From Thinopyrum elongatum (Eukaryota > Streptophyta > Magnoliopsida > Poales > Poaceae), in contig CM022297.1 in assembly GCA_011799875.1 (NCBI GenBank), positions 540,872,795 through 540,936,794 of the forward strand: DNA of 64,000 nucleotides, written 5' to 3'. A program made the translations under genes and the position numbers. This document shows, piece by piece, positions 10,500-20,540 of the stretch. Every line of letters starts with the position of its first letter. Positions within the stretch are counted from its first letter, which is position 1. The notes below the pieces were generated by a model. It ran no database searches. It saw only the letters and a program-made list of their open reading frames with translations, and was not told the origin of the DNA.

Positions 10500-12236
10500 T
10501 CACCAGTAGTCGCCGCAGGAGCACTTGCCCTCCTTGAAATGGTGGAACCGCTTGTTGTCCCTCACGATGAGCTCCCGCCCCACGATCCTCGACATGATCT
10601 TGATGGCGTTGTGGCAGTCCCCGCATATCCTGAGGTTCTTGATGATGCGCAGCGGGGTCCTGGCCGGGGTGCTGATCAGGCCGTAGGCGATGGCCAGCCG
10701 CTCGCTGTGGTACAGCAGCGCCTGCTCCTTGGCCTCCTGGTCAATGTCGTGGAGCACGTACCTCGTGTCGGGGACGTAGCGCTGCTCGTTCACCACCTTC
10801 TTCTCGATCTTGGGCGGCAGCCTGTACTCCCCCAGCTTGTTCCTCCCGTCCAGCATGTTGATCCCGAGCCGCCGCTTCGGGGGAGGGGTCGGGAGCTTCT
10901 TGGGGTTGGCCTTGGACGGGTCGAGCGAGACCAGCAGCTCCTCCGCCCGGTCCTCGAGGTCAATGTCGCCGTTCATGCGCGCCAGGTTCAGGAGCGACTC
11001 CCAGATCATGGCGTTGGGCTCGAACGGCAGCCTCTCGATGTACTCCACGGCCTCGTTGAGGTGCCCCGACTTGCCCAGCACCTCGATGATCCCGACGTAG
11101 TGCTCCATGCCAGGCTCGATGCCGTGGTCCCTGGCCATGGCGTCCAAGTAGAGGAAGGCCTCCTCGATGGCCTCCGAGTTGGCGCACGCGTCGAGCACGA
11201 GCGCGAAGGTGCGCGCGGTGGGCGCCATGCCGCACCGCTTCATCTCCTCGAAGAGCTGCAGCGCGGCGTCCCCGAGCCCGTTGGCGGCGTAGCCCTCGAT
11301 CATGAGGTGCCAGGAGGCCATGTCCCGGTCGGGCATATGGTCGAACGTCCTGCGGGCGTGCGTCATGTTGCCGCACCGGCCGTACATCTCGAGGAACCTG
11401 TTGTTGACCTGGAGGTCGGCCCGGAAGGGCGAGCGGAGCAGGTAGTCGTGCACCTTGCGGAGCTCCTCGAGAAGCTTCGGGGTGGAGCAGGCGCCGGCGA
11501 GCTCGTAGAAGGACGCGGCGTCGGCGCGCGCCCCCTTCTCGAGCAGCTCCACCGCCTCCTTGGCCCGCCCCTCCCTGCACAGCGCCATCAGCTTCTCCGG
11601 CCCCGCCGCGGGCTCGGGCGCTGGCGGTGGCCCCTGCTGCTGCTGGAGGTAACTGCTCTTCGGCGGGGGAGGACCCTGCTGCTGCCGCGGCTGCGGGGCC
11701 GGAGCGGGAGGCGGCGGGCCGTAGCTGTGGCGCGGCGGGGGAGGCCCCTGCCGCTGCTGCTGCTGCGGGTAGTGATTGCTCCACGGCGGGATAGGATCCA
11801 GCTGCTGCTGCTGCTGCTGCGGGGGCGGGGCCGGGGGAGGCGGACCGTAGCTGTGGCGCGGCGGGTAGTCGCTCCTCGGCGGGGGAGGGGGAGGCCCCTG
11901 CCGCTGCGGCGGGTAGTCGTTCCGCGGCGGGGGAGGAGGCGCCTGATGCGGCTGCTGGAAGTAGTTGTTGGCCGGCGGGGGAGGCGGGTGGCCCTGCGGC
12001 GACCACTGGGGAGGAGGGGATCCGGGGGGAGGCGGGCCCCAGTGCTGCTGCGGCGGGTGCTGGTGGCCCTGGCTGGGGACGGCGGCGGCGGCGGAGGGGT
12101 GGTAGGCGTGGGACGAGGAGATGGCGCGGGCGGGCGTGAGGAGGTGGAGGAGGGAGCGGGACCTGGAGGAGGCGAACGCGGCGGAGCGCATCGGGCCGGC
12201 GGCCCGGTGGATGGCGGCGGCGGCGGCGGCGGCCAT
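10500..12236 (-). CDS. DYW2: DYW-type pentatricopeptide repeat protein, DYW2-like organellar RNA editing factor
   Basis: Single-exon frame of 578 residues. Start chosen at 12236 ([14 protein letters not shown]); the frame stays open for 59 more codons upstream, but that part looks like leader. Residues 1-46 are Arg/Ser/Ala-rich, as in a mitochondrial or plastid presequence. Residues about 47-212 are Pro/Gln-rich, with repeats of [11 protein letters not shown] and short Q runs. About 213-430 are a few PPR motifs (for example [17 protein letters not shown]). The C-terminus is a complete DYW deaminase: HSE at 510-512, CGDCH from 538, and the terminal CGDYW. Architecture, the IPTPPPK-like linker (here LPTPPPK) and [20 protein letters not shown] match Arabidopsis At2g15690 (DYW2). 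In Arabidopsis DYW2 supplies the deaminase to E+ PPR proteins together with NUWA for C-to-U editing in both organelles. MEF8-like paralogues are the main alternative. Confidence 0.9.
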   Translation of the reverse strand: MAAAAAAAIHRAAGPMRSAAFASSRSRSLLHLLTPARAISSSHAYHPSAAAAVPSQGHQHPPQQHWGPPPPGSPPPQWSPQGHPPPPPANNYFQQPHQAPPPPPRNDYPPQRQGPPPPPPRSDYPPRHSYGPPPPAPPPQQQQQQLDPIPPWSNHYPQQQQRQGPPPPRHSYGPPPPAPAPQPRQQQGPPPPKSSYLQQQQGPPPAPEPAAGPEKLMALCREGRAKEAVELLEKGARADAASFYELAGACSTPKLLEELRKVHDYLLRSPFRADLQVNNRFLEMYGRCGNMTHARRTFDHMPDRDMASWHLMIEGYAANGLGDAALQLFEEMKRCGMAPTARTFALVLDACANSEAIEEAFLYLDAMARDHGIEPGMEHYVGIIEVLGKSGHLNEAVEYIERLPFEPNAMIWESLLNLARMNGDIDLEDRAEELLVSLDPSKANPKKLPTPPPKRRLGINMLDGRNKLGEYRLPPKIEKKVVNEQRYVPDTRYVLHDIDQEAKEQALLYHSERLAIAYGLISTPARTPLRIIKNLRICGDCHNAIKIMSRIVGRELIVRDNKRFHHFKEGKCSCGDYW

Positions 12237-12564
12237 GGCGGAGGCGAGAGGCGGAGAATGGGGATTCTGGTGGAGAGAAACCGTAGGGGTTTTATGCGGG
12301 ACGGACGGACGAGATATTTCCGGGCTCGCAAATGGGCCGCGCGTTCGCGTCAGCATCACTAGGCCTCTGCGCCGTCTCGGCCCGTGACTGCAAGGCCTTA
12401 CTCCCCTCAACAAGATGTTTTTCTTTTTGTCTCAGAAAAGTGTGTGTGTTTTTTTTGCCTCAAGAAAAGAAAAGAAATATATTTTTTTGCGTAAATCCAC
12501 ATGCTTTTCTGTGGCATAACTTCATTTCAGGTCACTAAAAATTGCATGAACACCTTACTAAGTA

Positions 12565-12871
12565 CTACCTCCGTACCAAAGTACTCCATCCGTTCCCTCA
12601 AAACAAAAAACAAAAAATACTCCCTTTACTTTTATTTACTTAGCATATTAGTTTTGTGTTTGGTCAATCTTTCTAAGCTTTGACCAAGTTTATAAAAAGA
12701 AATAACGTCCACAATACCAAATCAATACCATTAGAATCATCATTCAATATATTTTCATATCATGTACATATTTTATTGTGAAAGTATAGACCTTTTTCGA
12801 TCAAAGATAATGTGCGGAGTAAACAAAATGAGGAAGTCAATAAAACATCTTATATTTCGATATGGAGGTAA
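12565..12871. mobile_element. Stowaway MITE, outer member of a nested pair
   Basis: Left end CTACCTCCGTACCAAAG pairs with the right end TTTCGATATGGAGGTAA. TA flanks both sides (12563-12564, 12872-12873). Most of the interior is a second MITE (12620-12836). Confidence 0.55.
12620..12836. mobile_element. Stowaway MITE nested in another MITE
   Basis: Left end CTCCCTTTACTTTTATTTAC and right end GCGGAGTAAACAAAATGAGG form imperfect inverted repeats. TA lies on the left (12618-12619), TC on the right. The interior carries the TTTGGTCAA...TTTGACCAAG pattern common in these MITEs. Confidence 0.65.
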
Positions 12872-13927
12872 TACTATCAATATTTAATATTGCTAAAAAA
12901 GGGAAAACATCTTTGGTGATGAATCTAACGATACAAATCTGTTATTGTACATGTTGCTATTTGTTTTCTACAAACTTGGTGGAAATATAAAAGTACAGTT
13001 TAATGATACACCCTATAAAAGAAGTAAGAGATATATAATCCGGAAATTGTTAATGGAGCTCAAGCTCCATGGAGCCCTTAATTCAAAAATTTCAAAACTC
13101 AAATCTTTAGGTTTTTAAAAAATCTCTACTACTTAAAAAGAACGTAAGGTTCCCATTTCACTTTTCTTTCCACCATCCCTTCGTCCAACCTTTCATTATA
13201 TAATAATCAATCAACTTAATTACTTATCTTCTGAATCAATTCCACTTTAATTTACTTACCCAACTTCTAATCAAAATATAAGGTAATTCACAGTCAGAAT
13301 TTGATATACGGTAATTCACAGTCAGAATTTGATGAACCTTTATTTATACAATCGCATTATTATTTACAGGTAAATCACAAGCTAACGTACTAGAATATTT
13401 ATATCTCGTTGCAACGCATGGGCATTGTTCTATCTGGAAAAAAATAGGCACGTACAAATGGATGTATACTACTCGCATAGTTTCATGGCAAAATACAATT
13501 ATATGCACATCTAGTATACATCTATAAGTACTTGTGTATTTATTTTCAGATTCTTTTTAAATCCACTCGCATATAACATCATGGAAAACGAAACTAAACA
13601 AAGGACGTTTAATAATATAATCTTAATACCCTAAAAAAATCTTAATACGTTTATTTATTGTTCATTCAAAGAGATATCCTAGACAAAGGAAACAGAAAAG
13701 AAAGGAGGAAACAATCTGTACAGGGTGCCGAAACGAAGCTACAGCAAAGGTCTCAGTCTCAGGGGATGATGATCACGCATGATCAATCAGCACTGCTCTT
13801 TCTCTACCGCCTACAATGCAAAATGAAGCGCAATGCAATGTCCTACATGAAATGCTCATCATGCTATCTCTACTGCCCTCGGCCGGAGCCGAGTTCTCGG
13901 GGACGCCCTCATTCATCGACGCGATCT
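12872..13927. other. AT-rich intergenic region between the PPR and RLK genes
   Basis: AT-rich sequence holding a probable Helitron remnant (13123-13433) and a short duplication of ACGGTAATTCACAGTCAGAA near 13287-13330. From about 13650 it becomes the 3' UTR of the RLK gene. No coding region seen. Confidence 0.5.
13123..13433 (+). mobile_element. Probable non-autonomous Helitron remnant
   Basis: Starts with TCTCTACTACTTAAAAAG after A and ends in ATATCTCGTTGCAACGCATG followed by GGCATTGTTCTAT. The GTTGCAACGCA(C/T)GGGCAT block is the typical 3' subterminal hairpin region of grass Helitrons, whose ends are CTRR; here the end is decayed to CTAT. There are no terminal inverted repeats and no target duplication, as expected. 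Confidence 0.5.
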
Positions 13928-16900
13928 TCAGGGCTGGAACCTCGCCGAGGGCCCCGAGTCGCCGCTCACCTCGAACTCGCTCGAGCTCGCCTTGGACTCG
14001 GCGTCCGTGTTGCCACCAGCATGGCCGCCCCTCCGGCTCCTCCGGTCCTTCAGTATAAGATCAGAACAAAACATTCAGGTATATTTGTCAGGAAATGGTA
14101 GGAAATGACATTGTGAGAGGAGCGGTGGGTAAGCTGGTACAACCTCCCGCGACGGGACGTCCTCTGCCTCAAGCATCCGGACGACGTGACCCATCGTGGG
14201 TCTCTTCTCGGAGTCCGGGTCGACGCACCGCAGCGCCACTAGGAGGGCGCGCTTGAGAGCACGGATGGTTGGCTTCACCTCCATGTCACGGTCCACCACC
14301 TCGTCGGCTCTCTTCGTGCCAACCATCATTTTGAGCCACTCCACCAGATGCACCTGCACGGCATTCATGTCATTGTTTGATTAACTAACATACATTCCCA
14401 GCAGCCAACAGGTAACACAGCAGAAAATTTTATTTGCCAAGTAACAGAAATGGGACTAGGTTGAAATGATGTTTACTTTGCTGTTGAAACAAAATGGACA
14501 CTGGAATAGTATGGCCTACTACTGAGCAAGCATGATACACTTGAGATAGTAGAATATATGCTCACCTCATTGGCTGGCCGACCATAGTCGACAGGATCCC
14601 TCCCAGTCACTGCTTCCAGTAGCAGCACACCGAAACTGTAGACATCACTCTTCTCGTTTAACAGACCTGTGTTAGCATATTCAGGGGCCACATACCTGAA
14701 ATGAAGGCAGCATAAAAGTTCAGTGCTCCTACAAAGCTAACTGCTTTTATACACGAAGAACAAAATCTTCTAACTTTTGAAATCTCCTGCTGTATGTGAA
14801 TATCAAACATTTCCATGACTACAGCCAGGTAATTATAAATTACAAAAACAACAGTGGCATACCCGAAAGTTCCCATAACTCGAGTCGTGATATGGCTCTT
14901 CCCAGCACCCAACATCTTGGCCAATCCAAAATCAGAAAGCTTCCCATTGAAATCCTCATCAATTAGGATATTGCTTGATTTGATATCACGGTGCACAACT
15001 TTTGGCTCTATGGCTTCATGTAGATAAGCAAGCCTGCATATCATTTAGTTCGATATAATGTCTTGCCCAACTAAAAGTGTGCATAATGAAATGTGCAAAG
15101 AGAAGAATGATTTGATTCTTACGCTTTAGCAATTCCAAGAATGATTTTCATTCGAGCTTCCCAGGTAAGAACACCATGCTGCCGCATGGCGCCGTGAATC
15201 CACTGCTCTAAGTTTCCGTTGTTCACATACTCATACACAAGCATCCTGGAACAAAAATAAGTTTAACAAAGGGATGGAAGATGAAATAAGTCACAGACCA
15301 TATGCTGCACACGAAGCAGGTAGATTTGCACAATGTACATTCACCATGAAAATTTAAACACACAGAGCTGAATCTTCATGGAGAAAACATAACAAACGAT
15401 GTTCTCGTAGAAACCGCAAACTGCTTATGTACTACAGAATATCTTAGTATATTATATGTACTGAAATTGGAAACTAGAACAGAGCATGGCACTGGTATGT
15501 TCAATTTATCATGAAGTGGAACAAAAATATATTGCTGCCAATGATACGAAACAATTCTCAGACCCCTACCGTAAATATGTCGAATGTTTGTCAAAGGGAG
15601 ATTGTAAATTGTAAGATGTCAGAAAAAAGAAGATGATTTTCCTGTTTCTGTAGCCAGATATGTCAGGAAGAAAATGATGGATACCTAATACGAAGTACAT
15701 ATTAAATAAACTAAAAAAAATAGTGAACCATATTCACTGGTGGAGCTACAGCCAGGCCAAATGGGCCATAGTCCGCCCAGCTCATGGCCAAAATTGTGAA
15801 GAGTAGAGAATAAACTGGGCCTTTTAAGAGAGAAAAAATGTGTTTCCTTCAGCTTGGCCCATCTTGGCTCGCCCAACTAGTTTTCTGTAGCTCCACCACT
15901 GACCTTATCCAAGTTGTAGAGAACCAAAACCTGGGTGGCGGGGATATACATCCGCACCTTTCCACCAACTTAGCTAAGCTCGTTTCCTAATATGTTTCTC
16001 AAATAACTACTGGAATATAAAAAAATTAACACATGTGTACATTGTATTGGCTGATCAAATTTAACATGCTTGAAGAAGACATCACTGACTATTAGAGAAT
16101 TGATAATTAGATTATCTAAAAGCACCTCTGTTTCAAAAGAAATTTCCTATCTTGATGGCGATCTAAGCAGCAGTGGTTCTACCAAGCTAGCCGTGACAGC
16201 TTAGGCGAATAGTAGCAGACTGAATTGTAGTTAAGGATCCATTTGGTACCACAGTTTGCCAACCTAGTACCGTGGAGGAAATGCTTGATTCTGATGACAC
16301 ATGTCCAGGCCTATTACAGAGAGCAGCTGTCTCGGCCAATAAGCCGTTCATGTATATCAATTCATCTCTATCTATCTACAGCCTTCCAATCATGCCACCA
16401 TTGACCTTTAATAGTTTTGATATGCTTGGACCATTTAAACACTTGTAAAGTTATAACAGGGCCCTTCTTATCAGATTTTTTTTTTTTTGAGAGCACAATA
16501 TTCCCCCAAGTTCAACGATGTTGACTGGAAAAGGTTTTACAACATGCCCTCACACTCTAACTCTGTTAAGAGGGGCAGCTGTGACTGTTCCATTATGGTG
16601 TTTGTAAGCAGGGCAGCAGAGTATTGTAGTGCTAACGAACAAGAAGTTGAATCGAGCTATAAATGTTTGACAGTTCCACGAAGAAAAACAATGTTTGAAA
16701 TGATATAAACTCATATTTTGTGGTGAAGAATTAATGACTGATCGACTCTAGTGTGCAAGTGAACATAAATCAGTAGCCACTTGATGTAAACAAATATTAC
16801 TGCACAAATGAAACTAGCCATCCATTGGTGCAGGTGATCGAAAATAGCTAACCTGTGGATTCCTTCAACACAATATCCTAGCAGACGGACCAGATTTTTA

Positions 16901-17732
16901 TGCCTGACATGGCCAATAGCCTCAACTTCAACCCTGAACTCCTTTTCTGCCTGGCCCCTGCAGTGCCATATCAAAACACAATCAGTATGGTGACATCACA
17001 CAGAGCAAGTTTTTGTAAAGAAAATGTGACCCTCAAGGACCAAATCTAATCCAGAGTTCCTTACATGTTATTCAGTAGCTTTTTTATTGCTACATCAGTC
17101 CCATTTATGAGTCGACCACGGTAAACCACCCCATATCCACCCTCTCCAATGATGTTCTCCTTAGAGAACCGATTCGTCGAATGCTCCAAATCCCTCAGAG
17201 TGAACCAATGGCCCCAACCCAAGTGCGAAAATTCCGGGAGACCAACAAGAGGAGATGCGGAGACGGTCGCATACTGAGAATATTGCCTCCTAGCGTTGCC
17301 CGAGCTGCCTTCATCACCAGAATAAGCACTGCCAGCCCTATCGCATTGGTAGGCCGAGCTGCACTGGCTCAAATTATCGGCATCACTCGACTTTGTCCTG
17401 ACCAGGTGTCCCAGCATTTTCCCAGAATCTTTGTCATGAGGCTTCTCCTGCACCGTCAGCGTGTGGCTTTCTTGCACTTGATAGTTCTCAACAACAGCAT
17501 GCTGGCGCACTTCATCCACTGCAATCTCCTTAGATACATCTGGGATTTGAGATACTGGGATCTTATCAACAGATTTCTTCGGCTTCCTGCGGTAAATGGA
17601 CCAGAAGCACATGAAACCTAGTATACAGAAGATTACCACCCAGATGCTGATGCCAATCACTATCCACAGCCTCAGGCCAAACGGTGGCGTCTTGGATGAC
17701 AGCTCTGCACGTAGGCTTTCGGCTGTCGGCAT
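13928..17732 (-). CDS. Receptor-like serine/threonine kinase (At2g42960/At5g18500 type), seven coding exons
   Basis: Exons in coding order are 17065-17732, 16853-16957, 15123-15245, 14863-15033, 14566-14695, 14144-14353 and 13928-14047. All are GT-AG and in phase, giving 508 residues from [19 protein letters not shown] to a TGA. Residues about 24-44 are one membrane segment; the extracellular part is very short, so no ligand-binding domain is seen. Residues 46-177 are a Ser-rich juxtamembrane region. The kinase has the glycine loop GEGGYG from 196, Lys217 in VAIK, HRD 313-315, DFG 333-335 and APE 359-361, so it should be active. The exon layout and the block [20 protein letters not shown] are typical of this Arabidopsis family of plasma-membrane kinases without ectodomains. 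An additional 5'UTR exon lies at and beyond 19102. Confidence 0.9.
15735..15901. mobile_element. hAT-type MITE in an RLK intron
   Basis: Left end CACTGGTGGAGCTACAG and right end CTGTAGCTCCACCACTG are inverted repeats. The flanking 8-mers ACCATATT (15727-15734) and ACCTTATC (15902-15909) agree at six of eight bases. CAGTGGTGGAGCTA-type ends plus an 8-bp duplication fit hAT. Confidence 0.65.
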
Positions 17733-17821
17733 CTCTAGTTTTGAGCAGCCTGCATAATAGGGTCAGTAATGTAGTGTTAGCTTAGCAACCACTAAATCGG
17801 ATGTAATATAATGACCAAGGT

Positions 17822-18290
17822 GGCAATTCATTGAACACAGCAAGAAAGACAAACTGAGGTTAATATGAGTACACTTCATTAAACACAACAGGGACGATAA
17901 GCTGAGATTAATATCAGAACATGGCATACACTTCATTGAACACAGCAAGAAAGACAAAAGGAGATTAATATCGGAACACGGCATACACTTCATTGAACAC
18001 AGCAAGCAAGACAAGCTGAGATTAATATCAGAACATGTCATACAGCTCATGAACACAGTAAGAAAGACAAGGAGATTAATATCAGAACATGGCATGCATT
18101 TCATTGAACAGAGCAAGGAAAAGAAGCTGAGATTAATATCAGAACATGGCAACACACTTCATTGAACAGAGCAAGGAAAACGAGCTGGGATTAATACCAG
18201 AACGTGCCATAAACTTCAGTGGACACAGCAGTGAAGACAAAGTGAGATTAATACTATCAGAACATGGCATGCTTTGCATTGGAGATGAGC
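17822..18290 (-). repeat. Minisatellite of about 57-60 bp, about 8 units
   Basis: Units are built on the blocks TTCATTGAACACAGCAAG, AAGACAAGCTGAGATTAATA and TCAGAACATGGCAT. Many units are 57 bp (19 codons), so the minus strand has an open repetitive frame of the type CMPCSDINLSLSFLLCSMK. The repeats lie in the transcribed leader intron. Confidence 0.8.
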
Positions 18291-18385
18291 TGAAAAGGTG
18301 CATTACATTGATAACATACTACTTATCTGGATGAGGACAACATAAATACAGCAATAATAAGAGCAAAAGGCAGTCATTATTCACC

Positions 18386-18530
18386 GAGAGCTGCTATACG
18401 TACGATCAAATTCGGTACAATCTTTGTACGACAAGACTCATCTGGTGTGGTGGGCCCAGACCTCGGGAAACGGGTCTGTCTCTTGTCGTACAAATCGTAT
18501 GACAAATTGATAGTACGTGAGGCAGTTCCG
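18386..18530. mobile_element. Mutator-type MITE with 9-bp target duplication
   Basis: Inverted repeats of about 50 bp: the left has GCTGCTATACGTACGATC and CTTTGTACGACAAGAC, mirrored on the right by GTCTCTTGTCGTACAAAT and TAGTACGTGAGGCAGTTC. An exact 9-bp duplication TTATTCACC lies at 18377-18385 and 18531-18539. Nine bases is the Mutator signature. Confidence 0.8.
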
Positions 18531-19101
18531 TTATTCACCACAAATATCAAAAGGGAAGTGCGAGATGGGAAGAACACGGGCACAATTTCCATGTGAAGCG
18601 AATTAATTAGAGGAGCAAGCCAGGCATTGATGATGAATCGTCTGCTCCCCGACGACTACCTGCCCCCTCCCGAGATGAACACTACTAGCACACACAGCAT
18701 CAGTCAACACACCTACAACTAACTGTGAACTCCTGGAAGCTCACGGCCACGGCCAGATCAAGAACCTGGGGATTGGGGGCAAATGGGGCAAGAACGAAAC
18801 GAATCGCGCATATCCCCGTCAAATCAAAGCTTTCCCCTTCGGCCTCCGTCGCAAAAGAAAAGATTCGGCGCTTTCTTGCTCGCTACCCGGGGAAAGAATC
18901 CAATCGAATCGAGCCAAATCAATCTCGGAAGCCCTTGCGGACGCATTGGATCAGAGGCACTACTAGGATCCAGTAACCAAGAACCCGCGCGCCATGGACA
19001 CCTGCGGCGGAGCAGCAGCTTCCGAGCAGAGGAGGCACTCGCCGCCCCCAATGCGAGCCAGGCAGAGGAGAGAGGAGAGGGTGAGGAGACGGGGAGATCA
19101 C

Positions 19102-19270
19102 CTGTGGAGAGACGGCTGGCGGCGAGAAAACCCTGGCGGCCACCACCCGCTTCCTCTAGGGTTCTTGGAGCAGCAGCAGTACCAACCACCCCGCTGTCGC
19201 TATCCGCGTCGCCTCACTGCCGTACTGCCGCCGGCTCGAGCTGCGACACCTCCGGCCAGCGACTAGCTCA
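19102..19270 (-). other. Approximate 5'UTR exon and promoter edge of the RLK gene
   Basis: C/T- and CCG-rich sequence upstream of the leader-intron donor at 19101, containing AAGAACCCTAGAGGAAG and TTTTCTCGCCGCCAG. The right limit is a guess, and no TATA box was found in the next 200 bases. Confidence 0.4.
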
Positions 19271-20146
19271 GCTGCGCCGCGTCGGCGAGGAGGGGGAGGC
19301 GGCTCCGGCGCATCAATGTGGGACGGATTGGGAGGGAGGGAGGGAGCAGGGGAGCAAGCGGCATTAAAGTTTGGGTCACTCGAGTGAGAGCGCAGAAGCG
19401 GAAGGAAACAGCTGTAAAAAGAATGGAGAGGGAGGAAATCCGCCGTTTTGAGCTTTGCTACGTGCACCCCGTGATGGCTTTGCGTTTGCGACGTGGTGGG
19501 GCAGAGGTTGTGTGGTGATGATTAGTGGGGGGTTAATGGATGGTTAGCGTGTACTCGTAGCTTAATGATGATGCCAAAAATGTTTGTTGATGGTTCTTGT
19601 TTTCATGAGGATGCGGCCAGGTGTCGAATTGGCCGGATTATACACAACTAAGCAGAGTATTTAGAAAGGGATAGGCGATATTTGGGTTAATCCATTGTTT
19701 TGTGAGAGAGGACCAGGCGGGCGACCGAAACGCTAGCCGCCGTCCCGTCTACTCCCCTCTCTCGTCGCCGCTGCCAGGGCACGTCGCCGGGGCAAAGCTC
19801 ATGCGGACATGATGGCGGGGAGGTCTACTATGGGATGGCGAAGGAGATGTGTGCTTGTGTGGCGGCCTTCGTCAAGCGGTGCTCGTCGAGCGGTGTTGGT
19901 GATCCAGCATTGCGGTCTTCAATGGCGGTCCGACCTGGCTAGGTCATCGGAGAAGAGGGAGTCGGCGCGCGGTCCTGGACGAGGGCGAGCTCGACATCAG
20001 ACCTAAACTTGTCATGCAGTAGTATGGGTGATTTTTTTTCTTCATGTTTTCTTTAGGGAGTCTTTGAGTTTGGTTTTGCGACAGCAAGACGGTGTTCATG
20101 TCTCATTGTAGGAATAATGTTCTTCCCGCTCTTTCCTTGTTTCGTT
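19271..20146. other. Intergenic region; possible retroposon 5' part
   Basis: To about 19500 this is probably RLK promoter. From about 19720 it is GC-rich (CGTCCCGTCTACTCCCCTCT) and runs into the tandem array. TAGGAATAATGT at about 20110, followed by CCTTGTTTCGTTGGTGTG, resembles the retroposon at about 4470-4510. No gene seen. Confidence 0.4.
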
Positions 20147-20540
20147 GGTGTGCTTGTCGTCGAGGGAGGGCGTGTGCAGTCATGTCTTTGGCAGGTCTTT
20201 CAGTCTGGCCGGTTTAGGTTTCTGGTGGATTTGTCTGGATCAGGTCGGGCTTCGTGGTCTTCGAGGTTGTCGTCGGGGGAGGGCGTGTCCAGCCGTGTCT
20301 TTGGCAGGTCTGGCCGGTTTAGGTTTCTGGTGGATTTGTCTGGATCCGGTCGGGCCTCGTGGTCTGCGAGGTTGTCGTCGGGGGAGGGCGTGCGCAACCG
20401 TGTCTTTGGCGGGTCTTTCAGGTTTGGCTGGTTTAGGTTTTTGTTAATTTGTCTGGATTCGGTCAAGCTTCGTGGTCTTCGGGGTTGTTGTCGGGGGAGG
20501 GCGTGTGCAGCCATGTCTTTGGAAGGTCTTTCAGGTCTGG
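20147..20540 (+). repeat. Tandem array of ~113 bp units, left part
   Basis: About 3.5 units built on GGTTTAGGTTTCTGGTGGAT, CGGTCGGGCTTCGTGGTCTT and GCCGTGTCTTTGGCAGGTCT. The array is cut at 20540 by E2 and resumes at 32772. Confidence 0.85.

Larger units (their letters stand above)
17750..19101 (-). other. Intron in the 5' UTR of the RLK gene
   Basis: On the minus strand the leader reads CCGTCTCTCCACAG then GTGATC at 19101, and re-enters after TATTATGCAG at 17750, 17 bases before the ATG. This gives a 1.35 kb leader intron. It carries a minisatellite (17822-18290) and a Mutator-type MITE (18386-18530). The splice sites are inferred from sequence only. Confidence 0.6.

Noticed and set aside
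10398..12362. 654-codon plus-strand open frame opposite the PPR gene
   Set aside because: It mirrors the GC-rich minus-strand PPR codons. Its composition (long V/R/G/L runs) has no domain, while the minus frame has complete PPR and DYW motifs.
17763..18155. Cys-rich 130-codon minus-strand frame upstream of the RLK
   Set aside because: It is the open frame of an intronic minisatellite, with no signal peptide or family match.
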